DNA of 64,000 bases from CALIZF01 sp046292445 (GCA_046292445.1 JBKBQT010000007.1:1-64000); one strand, 5' to 3'; counted from the first letter of the stretch, positions 55,216-63,850 are shown. The notes: a model not told the origin generated them from the letters alone. Translations and numbers: made by a program.

Positions 55216-55413
55216 TCAGACCGGCATGTTGTCGAACATCGCCTCGGCCGCGTCTTCGGCCCGGGCCCGTTCCGCGTCGGTCCGGTGGCCCGACGCCTTG
55301 CCGGCCATCGCCGCCATCAGCCCCAGTTCCGCCGCCGCAAGGGCCTGCGCAAGGCCGATGACCGGATCATGCGCCTCCGGTTCGGGCCGTTCGGTCTTGT
55401 CTTTCGGTCGCAT
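55216..55413 (-). CDS. small hypothetical protein
   Basis: A 65 aa, charged protein with no TM segment: a Pro/Glu-rich start, an amphipathic Ala-rich helix (LAQALAAAELGLMAAMAGKA) and an acidic tail. Not recognised. It starts 24 bp after the DksA-like gene on the same strand, and a GGGGAGGGG site precedes the ATG, which supports it being real. Confidence 0.6.
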   Translation of the reverse strand: MRPKDKTERPEPEAHDPVIGLAQALAAAELGLMAAMAGKASGHRTDAERARAEDAAEAMFDNMPV

Positions 55414-55437
55414 GGGTTCCCCTCCCCCCGTTGGCCG

Positions 55438-55755
55438 TCAGCGCGCACAGGCGCGGCAGAACGGCGTTTCCGGCACGGCATCGAGCCGCTCGGGCTCGAT
55501 CGCCGCGCCGCATCGCACACACCAGCCGTAGTCGCCCGCGGCGATCCGGCCGAGCGCGGCCTCGATCCGCCGCATCTCCTGCAGACCGCTCTGGCCCATC
55601 CCCTCGAGAACCTCGTCGGCCTCGCGTTCGGTCGCCAGATCGTCCCAGTCGCGTGTGGTGTGCGAATCCAGCTCGGCGTCGATCGCCGCCAGCCGACCCC
55701 GCAGATCGGCCAGCCGCGCCTCAAGCTGCGCCTTTCGATGCGCGATCATGGTCAT
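55438..55755 (-). CDS. DksA/TraR-type C4 zinc-finger protein
   Basis: A 105 aa protein. A coiled-coil N-terminal half (KAQLEARLADLRGRLAAIDA) is followed by LERIEAALG-like IEAALGRIAAGDYGWC and the zinc finger CVRCG with CRAC near the C-terminus. Short DksA-like proteins bind the RNA-polymerase secondary channel. It is divergent from the sulfur operon and shares its promoter region, which carries an FNR-like box. GGAGG precedes the ATG. Confidence 0.87.
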   Translation of the reverse strand: MTMIAHRKAQLEARLADLRGRLAAIDAELDSHTTRDWDDLATEREADEVLEGMGQSGLQEMRRIEAALGRIAAGDYGWCVRCGAAIEPERLDAVPETPFCRACAR

Positions 55756-55804
55756 GCCTTGTCCTCCCCGTTCGCCGAGCATGACAGGACGGACCGGACA
55801 CGCC

Positions 55805-55818
55805 TTGATGCAGGTCAA
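55805..55818. promoter_or_regulatory. FNR/FnrL-like box
   Basis: TTGAT-GCAG-GTCAA, one mismatch from the TTGAT-N4-ATCAA consensus and of the form often seen for FnrL sites in Rhodobacter relatives. It lies in the 158-bp gap between the DksA-like gene (start 55755) and the MBL-fold sulfur gene (start 55914), so either or both could respond to oxygen. Confidence 0.55.
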
Positions 55819-55846
55819 GACGACAGGAACCGTGGCCGATTTCATA

Positions 55847-55859
55847 TTCAAATCTTGAA
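55847..55859. promoter_or_regulatory. AT-rich palindrome, candidate BigR/SqrR-type operator
   Basis: TTCAA-ATC-TTGAA is a perfect inverted repeat in an otherwise GC-rich region, 54 bp upstream of the sulfur operon start. ArsR-type persulfide sensors (BigR/SqrR) bind AT-rich palindromes before such operons. No bigR or sqrR gene lies in the window. Confidence 0.45.
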
Positions 55860-55913
55860 ATGTGTTCGCGATGGCCTTAATACGGCAGACAAGCAACCGA
55901 AGGAGCGTCACCC

Positions 55914-56777
55914 ATGACCCCGCATGTCGCCTCGTTCTTCGACGAAGCCACCAACACGATCACCTATGTCGTGCGCGACCCCGCAGGCCGGGCCGCCGCG
56001 ATCATCGATTCCGTGCTCGATTTCGACTACGCCTCGGGCCACACCGATACGCGGTCGGCCGATGCGGTCATCGCCTATGTCCGCGACGAGGGGCTTGAGG
56101 TTCAATGGATCCTCGAGACCCATGTCCATGCCGACCATCTCTCGGCCGCGCCCTATCTGCAGGAACGGCTGGGCGGCAAGATCGGGATCGGGCGCAACAT
56201 CACCATCGTGCAGGACACCTTCGGCAAGGTGTTCAACGAGGGCACACGGTTCCAGCGCGACGGGTCGCAGTTCGACCGGCTGTTCAGCGAGGGCGACAGC
56301 TTCCATATCGGCCAGTTGCGCGCCGACGTCCTGCACACGCCCGGGCACACGCCGGCCTGCCTGACCTATGTGATCGGCGATGCGGCCTTCGTCGGCGATA
56401 CGCTGTTCATGCCCGATTTCGGCACGGCGCGCTGCGACTTTCCCGGCGGCTCGGCCGAGACGATGTGGGAATCGATCCAGAAGATCCTCGCCCTGCCGGA
56501 CGAGACGCGGATCTTCGTCGGCCATGACTACAAGGCCGAGGGTCGCGACACCTATGCCTGGGAAACCACGGTCGGCGAGCAGAAGCGCCTGAACAGGCAT
56601 GTCGGGGAAGGCCGCTCCAAGGAAGAGTTCGTGCGCATGCGCACCGAGCGTGACGCGACGCTCGACATGCCGCGGCTGATCGTCCCCTCGCTTCAGGTCA
56701 ACATGCGGGCGGGCAACCTGCCCGAGCCCGAGGACAACGGGGTGAGCTATCTCAAGGTGCCGGTCAACGGCCTCTGA
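55914..56777 (+). CDS. MBL-fold persulfide dioxygenase-like protein (Blh type)
   Basis: A 287 aa ETHE1-like metallo-hydrolase. Motifs are ILETHVHADHLSAAPYL, HTPGHTPACLTY, GDTLFMPDFGTARCDFPGGS and IFVGHDYKAEGRD. Such enzymes oxidise glutathione persulfide or act in H2S detoxification in bigR/blh operons. A GGAG site precedes the start. First gene of a four-gene sulfur operon with two YeeE/YedE genes and a TIGR01244-type gene. Confidence 0.88.
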   Translation: MTPHVASFFDEATNTITYVVRDPAGRAAAIIDSVLDFDYASGHTDTRSADAVIAYVRDEGLEVQWILETHVHADHLSAAPYLQERLGGKIGIGRNITIVQDTFGKVFNEGTRFQRDGSQFDRLFSEGDSFHIGQLRADVLHTPGHTPACLTYVIGDAAFVGDTLFMPDFGTARCDFPGGSAETMWESIQKILALPDETRIFVGHDYKAEGRDTYAWETTVGEQKRLNRHVGEGRSKEEFVRMRTERDATLDMPRLIVPSLQVNMRAGNLPEPEDNGVSYLKVPVNGL

Positions 56778-56820
56778 GCGTCGCCGCAAGGCAACCAACA
56801 CGAAGCGAGGACGAAACGCA

Positions 56821-57260
56821 TGATCGGGGCAATCCCGCAGGACTGGATCTGGGGCCTTGTCGGCGGCCTCATGATCGGCAGCGCCGCGGCGCTGTATCTT
56901 CTGGTGAACGGGCGGATCATGGGGGCGTCGGGGATTCTCGGCGGCCTCGTGGACCGCAGCGGCTGGGCGACGGGGGCCGAAAGGCTCGCCTTCATCGCGG
57001 GCCTTGTCGCGGTGCCGGCGCTGATCGTGCTGGCCGCGGTGCCGAACGCGACCACCAACATCACGCAGAACCCGGCGGTGATCGTCGTCGCCGGCCTGCT
57101 GGTGGGGGTGGGCACGCGGCTGGCCAATGGTTGCACCTCCGGGCACGGGGTCTGCGGCATCTCGCGGTTCTCGCTGCGCGGGATCGTGGCGACCGTGTTC
57201 TATCTGCTCGCGGGCGGCGTGACGATGGTCGCGGCCCGCCACATCCTGGGGATCATCTGA
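56821..57260 (+). CDS. YeeE/YedE half-size sulfur-transport membrane protein
   Basis: A 146 aa protein with about four TM helices. GLVGGLMIGSAAALYLLVNG and GASGILGGLVD at the start and LANGCTSGHGVCGISRFSLR, with paired Cys, are typical of YeeE/YedE proteins that import thiosulfate or other reduced sulfur. Together with the next gene it makes up the length of one full YeeE. One base separates the two genes. Confidence 0.9.
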
Positions 57261-57261
57261 C

Positions 57262-57696
57262 ATGATGCGCAACATCTTTGCCCTGCTGGCCGGTGGGCTG
57301 TTCGGTGCGGGGCTTCTGGTGTCGGGGATGACCGATACCACCAAGGTGCAGGGCTGGCTCGACGTCTTCGGCGCCTGGGATCCGACTCTGGCCTTCGTGC
57401 TCGGCGGGGCGATCCTGCCGATGGCGGTGGCCTGGCAGATTGCCGCGCGCAGGCGGGTGGCGGTGCTCGGCGGGCCGCTTCCCGAAAAGCCCGATCCGCG
57501 GCTGGGCCACAACCTTGTCGTCGGATCGGTGCTGTTCGGGATGGGCTGGGGCCTTGCCGGTCTCTGCCCCGGCCCGGCGATGGCCTCGCTCGCGTTCGGT
57601 GGCTGGGGCGGGCTGGCCTTCCTTGCCGCGATGATCGCCGGTATGCTGGCGGCGCCGATGGTGCGCGTCCGCGTGGACCGGCTGGCGGCGGCCTGA
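57262..57696 (+). CDS. YeeE/YedE-type membrane protein, second half (DUF6691-like)
   Basis: A 144 aa membrane protein with about four TM helices. LLAGGLFGAGLLVSGMTDTT, KVQGWLDVFGAWDPTLAFVL and WGLAGLCPGPAMASLAFGGW, with one conserved Cys, are characteristic. It should partner the preceding half to form a sulfur-compound channel in the inner membrane. Confidence 0.9.
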   Translation: MMRNIFALLAGGLFGAGLLVSGMTDTTKVQGWLDVFGAWDPTLAFVLGGAILPMAVAWQIAARRRVAVLGGPLPEKPDPRLGHNLVVGSVLFGMGWGLAGLCPGPAMASLAFGGWGGLAFLAAMIAGMLAAPMVRVRVDRLAAA

Positions 57697-57706
57697 GGAG
57701 ACAGCC

Positions 57707-58138
57707 ATGGACATCCGCGCCATCACCCCCGACTACGCGGTCAGCCCGCAGATCGACCCGGCCGACCTGCCGGCGGTTGCCGCGGCCGGCTATCGCATGG
57801 TCATCGACAACCGCCCCGACGCAGAGATCCCGCGTCATCTGCACGCCGAGGCCATGCGCAGCGCCGCCGAGGCGGCGGGTCTGGCCTTCGTGTTCAATCC
57901 GGTCGTGGGCGGGATGCTGACCGAAGACAACGTGACGGCGCAAGGGGCGGCGATCGCGGCGGCCGAGGGGCCGGTGCTGGCCTATTGCGCGAGCGGCAAC
58001 CGGTCGTCGATCGTCTGGGCGCTGGCGCAGGCGGGGACGCGGCCGGTGGACGAGCTGATCGGGCTTCCGGGGCGGCATGGCTATCAGCTCGAAGGGCTGC
58101 GGCCGATGATCGAGGCCCGCGCAGCGCGGCACGGCTGA
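57707..58138 (+). CDS. TIGR01244-type phosphatase/sulfurtransferase-like protein
   Basis: A 143 aa protein of the beta-lactamase-hydrolase-like phosphatase group: YAVSPQIDPADLPAVAAAGY, VIDNRPDAEIP, FNPVVGGMLTEDNV and the active-site loop VLAYCASGNRSSIVWAL (CxxGxR). It is the N-terminal domain found fused to the MBL domain in full-length Blh; here it is a separate gene in the same operon. GGAG precedes the ATG. A hairpin terminator follows. Confidence 0.88.
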   Translation: MDIRAITPDYAVSPQIDPADLPAVAAAGYRMVIDNRPDAEIPRHLHAEAMRSAAEAAGLAFVFNPVVGGMLTEDNVTAQGAAIAAAEGPVLAYCASGNRSSIVWALAQAGTRPVDELIGLPGRHGYQLEGLRPMIEARAARHG

Positions 58139-58219
58139 CGGCCGCGCAGGCCTGATACCGCCTGTCGCAACCCGAGGGTGGCCCGGGCGACCATCCTTGG
58201 ACGGTTGCTCTGTGTCAGG

Positions 58220-58240
58220 CGCCCCTGTTGGGGCGTCTTT
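58220..58240 (+). terminator. Rho-independent terminator of the sulfur operon
   Basis: CGCCCC-TGTT-GGGGCG followed by TCTTT. It lies 81 bp after the last gene. The rest of the 355-bp gap up to 58494 shows no gene; it is GC-rich spacer between convergent operons. Confidence 0.7.
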
Positions 58241-58493
58241 CATTGAGCGACGCGGTGCCGGCGCCCTCGGGCGATCGCCCTTGAAGGGTGGCCCCGATGT
58301 AGCCGCGCCGGGGCCGGAACGTGCCGTTTTCATGCGCGATCGGGCCGTGATCCGCAACCCGGATCGGCCGGCCGAGGTCGCGCCGGCAATCACGCGCGCC
58401 CCGCGCATCGCCGGCGCGACGCGAAGCGCCGGAACCCGGCAACGCTGCCGCGCGTCCGGGCCCGGTGCAGGGCGACAGCGCAATCCCCTGTCC

Positions 58494-59486
58494 TCATGCG
58501 CTGCGCGCCAGTGCGGGCGCCGCCCGCGCCGGATCCGGCGCGGGCTGGGTGACGGCCGGCACCGGCGCCGGCCGCGGCGGGCCCAATTCCTCGAGCCGCG
58601 TGAGGCGCAGCGCGCGCATGCCGCGGTTCTGGCCGAGCCGCGCGTCGGCGACGCGCCGTCCGCCCGCCGCCTCGAGCGCGACCGAATCGAGCGAGGCGGC
58701 GCCGATCGGGATCAGCGCGCCCGGCTCCAGCGCCATGACCTGTTCGAGCGGCACGCGAATCCGGCCCATCACCGCGTCAAGCTGCACCGCGGCCCCGTTC
58801 ACCGCCTGCGCCATCGCCTGCGACCAGGCCCGTGCGGCGGCGGCGGCATCCTGCGGCGGGGCGCTGCGGGGCGCCGGTTTCGGCCCGCGCCCCGCAGCGG
58901 GCAGCGCCAGCAGGACCGAACCGCGCCCCGCCCCGTCGTCGAGCGTCACCTCGGCCGACAGCACCCGATAGGGCTGGTCGTCGAGCAGCAGGCCGAGCGG
59001 GCGGGGATCGTCGAGGAACGAGGCATAGTGGAACCCGCCGGCCCAGCTCAGATCCGGCGCCTCGGCGAGGGCGATTTCCAGATCGCGCAGGCAGCGGTCG
59101 AGCGTGGACACGACCATCGCCGCATCGGTGCGCGTCGGGCGGCGCGGCGGCGCGGCGGTGCCGGTCAGGCGGCCGACCGTCTGCACCTCGATCAGGGCCG
59201 CCAGAACCTCGGGCGACAGGGCAATCATGCCCAGCCCCCCCTCGGGCCCTTCGAGCATCGCGAGGAACGCCCGTTCGGGCGGCATCTCGAGCAATTCGGC
59301 GAGCGACAGGCGCTGTTCGGTCAGCCGCGACACCGCCAGATCCAGCCCCGCCTCGTCCCGCGCCGCGCGGGCGATGGCGACGCGGAACGCCCGCACCGCG
59401 CTTTCGACCGTCGGGCCCGCCTCGGGCACCCGGGCCGCGCCGATCTTGCGCCGCAGCGCCTGTGCCGTCCTGTCAGCCTCGGTCAT
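58494..59486 (-). CDS. FliM/FliN-like flagellar motor switch family protein
   Basis: A 330 aa protein. The C-terminal SPOA domain begins near residue 240: VMGRIRVPLEQVMALEPGAL, IPIGAASLDSVALEA and RVADARLGQNRGMRALRL. The middle resembles the FliM CheC-like domain (ISP-type LSTLDRCLRDLEIAL). A Pro/Ala-rich tail follows. No other flagellar gene is near. The start at 59486 (MTEADRTAQ) follows a GGGGGG stretch; a start 11 codons upstream is possible. Confidence 0.8.
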   Translation of the reverse strand: MTEADRTAQALRRKIGAARVPEAGPTVESAVRAFRVAIARAARDEAGLDLAVSRLTEQRLSLAELLEMPPERAFLAMLEGPEGGLGMIALSPEVLAALIEVQTVGRLTGTAAPPRRPTRTDAAMVVSTLDRCLRDLEIALAEAPDLSWAGGFHYASFLDDPRPLGLLLDDQPYRVLSAEVTLDDGAGRGSVLLALPAAGRGPKPAPRSAPPQDAAAAARAWSQAMAQAVNGAAVQLDAVMGRIRVPLEQVMALEPGALIPIGAASLDSVALEAAGGRRVADARLGQNRGMRALRLTRLEELGPPRPAPVPAVTQPAPDPARAAPALARSA

Positions 59487-59545
59487 CCCGCCCCCCGTTC
59501 CAGCCGCATCGCCCGACACTAGCCGCCGCGCGGTTATCGAAGGGT

Positions 59546-62263
59546 TTACGCGACCTGCGCGGCGGCGCCGTCGCGCGGAAGGGTCAGAACCCGCGGAAAG
59601 GTGATGCGGAAGGCGCCGCCGCCGCGCCCGGGCAGATAGGCGATCGTGCCGCCGAGGTTCGTCATGATCTCGCGGCAGATCGCAAGGCCGAGCCCGGCGC
59701 CCCCCGCCCGCGTCTCGTCCGTCAGGCGGGCGAACTTCTCGAAGATCAGGCCCTGGCTTTCGCGCGGGATGCCACTGCCGTTGTCGATCAGATCGACTTG
59801 CACCATCCCGCCCTGCCGCCGCACTGCGATACGCAGCACCGGGTCGGAGGCATCGCAGTATTTGCGGGCGTTCGAGATCACGTTGATGAGCACCTGCGCC
59901 AGCCGGTCCACATCCGAGGTGACGTCGAAATCCTCGGCCTCGGCATCGCGCTGGATGGTGAACCGCCGCTCGGGCCGCGTCGCCTGCGCCGCCGTCAGCG
60001 CCCGGTCGATCAGTTCGCCCAGCCGCGCCGTCCGCAGGCTGAGCTGCACCGTCCCGCTTTCCAGAACCGACAGGTCGAGCAGGTCATCGAGCAGCCGGGT
60101 CAGCCGGATCGCCTCGTCGTGGATGATGCCGGCGTAGCGCACCGTCATCGCGGCCGGTATCTCGCCATCGCGCAGGATTTCCGAGAACGCCCGGATCGAG
60201 GTCATGGGCGTGCGCAATTCATGGCTGATCTGGCTCAGGAAGGCGTCCTTCTGCACCGAGAGCTGGGTGAGCTTCTCGTTGGCCTCGCGCAACTGGCGCG
60301 CGGTGCGGGTCAGTTCGGCCTCGCGCGCCTCGAGGCGGGCGGAATATTCCATGATCTGCGCCGTCTCGTTGGCAACAGCCATCAGATCCTCGACACTCAC
60401 CATCGCGCCGCCGGTGATCTGCACGAGCATCGCATGCGCCGTCGCCGCCCCGACCGAGCCCGACAGCCGCCGCTCGAGCGCATCGAGGAAGGCGGGGGTG
60501 ATATCGGGCAGCCAGCCGGCCTTGCCCTGCGCCCCGGCCGCCTCGCGGAAAAACGCGAGCGCCGCATCCTCGCCGAGGATGCGCTGCGCCATGACCAGCA
60601 GATCCTCGGCCTCGGCGCCGCCGCGCGCCCAGCCGCGCGCCTCGCCCTGCCGGGCAAAGACATTGACGAAGGCCGCCCCCTGAACCCGTTCCATCGGCGC
60701 CGGAAAGGTGAGCATCGACACCGCCACGAAGGCCCCGGTGTTGAGCGCCAGCGACCAGAACAGCGCGTGGATCAGCGGGTCCATCCCCGCGATGCCGAAC
60801 AGCGCCCGGGGCGCGAGGCCGTTGATGCCGAGCGGCCCCTCGGCGAAGACCTCGGTCGGGATGACGATGCCGGCGCCGAACGAGGGCAGGTAGAGCGTCC
60901 AGAGCCAGAGCGCAAAGCCCAGTGTAAGCCCCGCGATGGCCCCGGCCCGCGTCGCCCCGCGCCAGAAGATGCCGCCCATCATCGCCGGCAGGATCTGCGC
61001 CACCCCGACAAAGGCGATCAGGCCGATCGCCGCCAGCCCGGCCGAACCGGTGGTCAAGGCATAATAGCCATAGCCGAGCGCCATCACGCCCACGATCGAC
61101 ACCCGCCGCGCCAGCAGAACGATCCGGCGCAGATCGCCCGCCTCGGCGCCGCGGCGCCCGAACGACAGCCACAGCGGCATGACGACATGGTTCGACAGCA
61201 TCGTCGCGAGCGCGATCGCCTCCATGATGACCATGGATGTCGCGGCGGAAAATCCGCCGAGGAAGGCAAGCATGGCGAGGCTCCCCTGCCCTTCCGCAAG
61301 CGGCAGGGCGAGCACGAACAGATCGGGGTTGGTGCCGGGGGGCAGGCGTTCGAGGCCGACGACCGCGATCGGCACGACGAAGAGGCTCATCAGGAAGAGA
61401 TAGGCGGGAAAGGCCCAGGACGCGACGGCAAGGTGCCGTTCGTCCGCATTCTCGACCACCAGCACCTGGAACATCCGCGGCAGCGTCAGGATGGCGGCGG
61501 CCGAGCAGAAGATGAGGCCCGTCCAGCGGTCGGGCTTGAGGTCCCATGTGGCAACGGGCGAGGCGGCGATGCGTTCGAGCATCGCGGCCGGCCCGCCGCC
61601 GAGGCCCCAGACGACGAACACGCCCACCGCCAGCAGCGCCACCAGCTTGACCACCGCCTCGACGGCGATGGCGGTGACCACGCCGTGATGCTGTTCGTTG
61701 GCATCGAGATTGCGGGTGCCGAACAGGATGGTGAAGAGCGCAAGGCCCACCGCCACCCAGAGCGCCGTCTGCGTCGGCTGGGCAAGGCCCCAGCCCTGCG
61801 GCGCGTCCGAGGCGAAGACGGCGAAGGACAGCGACACCGATTGCAGTTGCAGCGCGATATAGGGGGTCGCGGCGGTGACGCAGATCAGCGTGACGATCAC
61901 CCCGAGCAACGAGGATTTGCCGAACCGCGACGATACCAGATCGGCGATCGAGGTGATGCGGTGGGTCTTGGCGATCCGCACGAGCTTGCGCAGGATCGTC
62001 CACCAGGCAAGGAACACCAGCGTCGGCCCGAGATAGATCGTCAGGAACTCGAGCCCCGAGCGCGCGGCATAGCCGACGGCGCCATAGAACGTCCAGGCCG
62101 TGCAATAGACCGACAGCGACAGCGTGTAGACGATGGGCGAGCGCAACCAGCGCGGCGGCCCCGACCCGCCGGCGGCGACCGTCCGCCGCTCGACCGCGAA
62201 GGCGACGAGGAACAGGAGGGCGACATAGGCGATGCAGGCAAGGACGAGAACATCGAACGGCAC
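59546..62263 (-). CDS. sodium/solute symporter-sensor histidine kinase fusion
   Basis: A 905 aa protein of the CbrA/CrbS type. Residues 1-520 are an SSF (Na+/solute symporter) domain with about 12-13 TM helices (SLSVYCTAWTFYGAVGYA; GGFSAATSMVIMEAIALATM). A linker and coiled coil (LEAREAELTRTARQLREANE) lead to the kinase. The phospho-acceptor H681 is in QISHELRTPMTSIRA, the N-box is QVLINVISNARKYC, and DNGSGIP and GAGLGLAICREI bind ATP. It senses or transports a solute at the inner membrane. The CheY-like regulator gene is the first gene of the same operon. Confidence 0.93.
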   Translation of the reverse strand: MPFDVLVLACIAYVALLFLVAFAVERRTVAAGGSGPPRWLRSPIVYTLSLSVYCTAWTFYGAVGYAARSGLEFLTIYLGPTLVFLAWWTILRKLVRIAKTHRITSIADLVSSRFGKSSLLGVIVTLICVTAATPYIALQLQSVSLSFAVFASDAPQGWGLAQPTQTALWVAVGLALFTILFGTRNLDANEQHHGVVTAIAVEAVVKLVALLAVGVFVVWGLGGGPAAMLERIAASPVATWDLKPDRWTGLIFCSAAAILTLPRMFQVLVVENADERHLAVASWAFPAYLFLMSLFVVPIAVVGLERLPPGTNPDLFVLALPLAEGQGSLAMLAFLGGFSAATSMVIMEAIALATMLSNHVVMPLWLSFGRRGAEAGDLRRIVLLARRVSIVGVMALGYGYYALTTGSAGLAAIGLIAFVGVAQILPAMMGGIFWRGATRAGAIAGLTLGFALWLWTLYLPSFGAGIVIPTEVFAEGPLGINGLAPRALFGIAGMDPLIHALFWSLALNTGAFVAVSMLTFPAPMERVQGAAFVNVFARQGEARGWARGGAEAEDLLVMAQRILGEDAALAFFREAAGAQGKAGWLPDITPAFLDALERRLSGSVGAATAHAMLVQITGGAMVSVEDLMAVANETAQIMEYSARLEAREAELTRTARQLREANEKLTQLSVQKDAFLSQISHELRTPMTSIRAFSEILRDGEIPAAMTVRYAGIIHDEAIRLTRLLDDLLDLSVLESGTVQLSLRTARLGELIDRALTAAQATRPERRFTIQRDAEAEDFDVTSDVDRLAQVLINVISNARKYCDASDPVLRIAVRRQGGMVQVDLIDNGSGIPRESQGLIFEKFARLTDETRAGGAGLGLAICREIMTNLGGTIAYLPGRGGGAFRITFPRVLTLPRDGAAAQVA

Positions 62264-62285
62264 CGCTCAGCCCCCCGCCCGCGCC

Positions 62286-62549
62286 TCAGTCATCCTGCCC
62301 CTCCGGCGGCACCCGGCCCAAGGCCGGGGCCAGTGCCGCTGCCGCCGCGATCAGCACCGCCCAGAGCACGAAGAGATAGACGGTATCGCCGGCGGTGTCG
62401 CGCCCGCCGCCCGGCTCGGCCGGATCCCAGGCGAGCGGCAGCATCATGAACAGCAGGGCCGCGAACGGCAGGATGCGGGCGGCGTCGATCAGCCGGCGGC
62501 GCCGGTAGGTTTCGGGCGCGACGAACTCGGCCTCGCCGCGGCGCGTCAC
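62286..62549 (-). CDS. small membrane protein in kinase operon
   Basis: An 87 aa protein with two hydrophobic helices (IDAARILPFAALLFMMLPLA; TVYLFVLWAVLIAAAAALA). No family name is known to me. Its start overlaps the stop of the response regulator gene as ATGA, and the kinase starts 22 bp later, so all three are cotranscribed. It may assist the transporter-kinase. Confidence 0.75.
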   Translation of the reverse strand: MTRRGEAEFVAPETYRRRRLIDAARILPFAALLFMMLPLAWDPAEPGGGRDTAGDTVYLFVLWAVLIAAAAALAPALGRVPPEGQDD

Positions 62550-62947
62550 GCGCCGCCCGCCGCATGGCGCGCAGGCCGGGCGCCAGCCAGCAGGGCGCGC
62601 ATCTCGGCCAGGATCGCGGCGTTCGAGAATGGCTTGGCCATGAACCGGCTCGCCCCCGCCTCGGCCGCGCGCATCCGGTCGTCGCCGTTGCCCCGCGCCG
62701 TCAGCATCAGGACCGGCAGATCGGCCGTCGCCGGATCGGCGCGCAGGTCGCGCAGGATGTCATAGCCCGACCGGCCCGGCAGCATCACGTCGAGGATCAC
62801 GGCATCGGGCGCATGGCGGCCCACCGCCGCCACGGCGCTCGCCCCGTCACCGTGGCAGGTCACACGCCAGCCATCGCGCGCCAGGATGAACCGGACCGCC
62901 TCGGCAATGGACGGCTCGTCCTCGATCAGCAGGACATGCTGGCCCAT
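62546..62947 (-). CDS. CheY-like single-domain response regulator
   Basis: A 133 aa receiver domain: VLLIEDEPSIAEAVRF, AVILDVMLPGRSGYD (phospho-Asp), VLMLTARGNGDD and FMAKPFSNAAI (Lys). There is no output domain. First gene of the operon with the SSF-kinase, its likely phosphodonor. The promoter should lie in the gap to 63029. Confidence 0.93.
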   Translation of the reverse strand: MGQHVLLIEDEPSIAEAVRFILARDGWRVTCHGDGASAVAAVGRHAPDAVILDVMLPGRSGYDILRDLRADPATADLPVLMLTARGNGDDRMRAAEAGASRFMAKPFSNAAILAEMRALLAGARPARHAAGGA

Positions 62948-63028
62948 CCGCCTTCCCCCCGTTGCGACGCCGTTTCGCGTTCCTTGCGCATGACTATTGC
63001 GCGGCGGGGGCAGTCTGTCAAAACAACG

Positions 63029-63850
63029 TTACGTCCGCGCGCCCTCGGGCACATCGCGCAGGATTGCCAGCGCGGCGGCGTGAATGCCGGCATTGGCCGC
63101 CGCGAGCACGCGCCCGCCCCGGTGGGCCGGCCGCCCGCGCCAGTCGGTGACGATCCCGCCCGCGGCCTCGATCACCGCGATGGGGGCGGCGATGTCGTAA
63201 GGCTCGAGCCCGGCCTCGACCACGAGGTCGATCTGCCCGGCGGCGACGAGCGCATAGGCGTAGCAATCCATGCCGTAGCGCGTCAGCCGGACCTGCGCGG
63301 ACAGGCGCGCAAAGCCGTCGCGCTCCGCGGCCGTGCCGACTTCGGGAAAGGTCGAGAACAGGATCGCCTCGCCCAGCGGGCGCGCGGGCCGCGCGCGCAA
63401 CGGGTGGCGACCCGTCGGGCCGGTGACCTCTGCGCGACCGAGGCCGCCGACGAAACGCTCGCCGATGAACGGCTGGTCGATGACGCCGTAAAGCGGCCCC
63501 GCGGCATCGGCCAGCGCGATCAGCACGCCCCAGGTCGGCGTGCCCGACAGATAGCCGCGCGTGCCGTCGATCGGATCGAGGATCCAGGTCAGGCCCGAGC
63601 TGCCCGCCACCGCCCCGTGTTCCTCGCCGAGGATGCCGTCGGCGGGGCGCAGCCGCGCGAGCAGTTCGCGCATCCGCATCTCGGCCAGCCGGTCGGCGAC
63701 CGTCACGGGATCGAAGCCGGCCGAACCCTTGCTGTCGGCCGACAGGGCCGTGCGAAAGTGCAGCAGCGTCGCGGCCCGCGCAGCATCGGCCAGCGCATCG
63801 GCCACCGCCATCAGGTCCGCCGCTGCCGCCTCGGTCAGGTCATCCCGCAT
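63029..63850 (-). CDS. hisN: inositol monophosphatase family protein (HisN-like histidinol-phosphatase)
   Basis: A 273 aa Mg2+/Li+-sensitive phosphatase. FDPVTVADRLAE, ILGEEHG, WILDPIDGTRGYLSG and the late DCYAYALVAAGQIDLVVE and EPYDIAAPIAVIEAAGG motifs hold the metal ligands. It resembles the alphaproteobacterial HisN type that dephosphorylates histidinol phosphate; inositol-1-phosphatase is the alternative. Single gene. Confidence 0.85.
   Translation of the reverse strand: MRDDLTEAAAADLMAVADALADAARAATLLHFRTALSADSKGSAGFDPVTVADRLAEMRMRELLARLRPADGILGEEHGAVAGSSGLTWILDPIDGTRGYLSGTPTWGVLIALADAAGPLYGVIDQPFIGERFVGGLGRAEVTGPTGRHPLRARPARPLGEAILFSTFPEVGTAAERDGFARLSAQVRLTRYGMDCYAYALVAAGQIDLVVEAGLEPYDIAAPIAVIEAAGGIVTDWRGRPAHRGGRVLAAANAGIHAAALAILRDVPEGART

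Noticed and set aside
37440..58170. Shared CCGCCTGTCGCAA at about 37440 and 58157 as a promoter element
   Set aside because: Only 13 bp and two copies, one after an operon end; not enough to separate from chance.
58832..62449. 1205-codon plus-strand open frame opposite the sensor kinase
   Set aside because: Arg/His/Gln/Asp-rich shadow; the minus strand encodes a complete SSF-histidine kinase.
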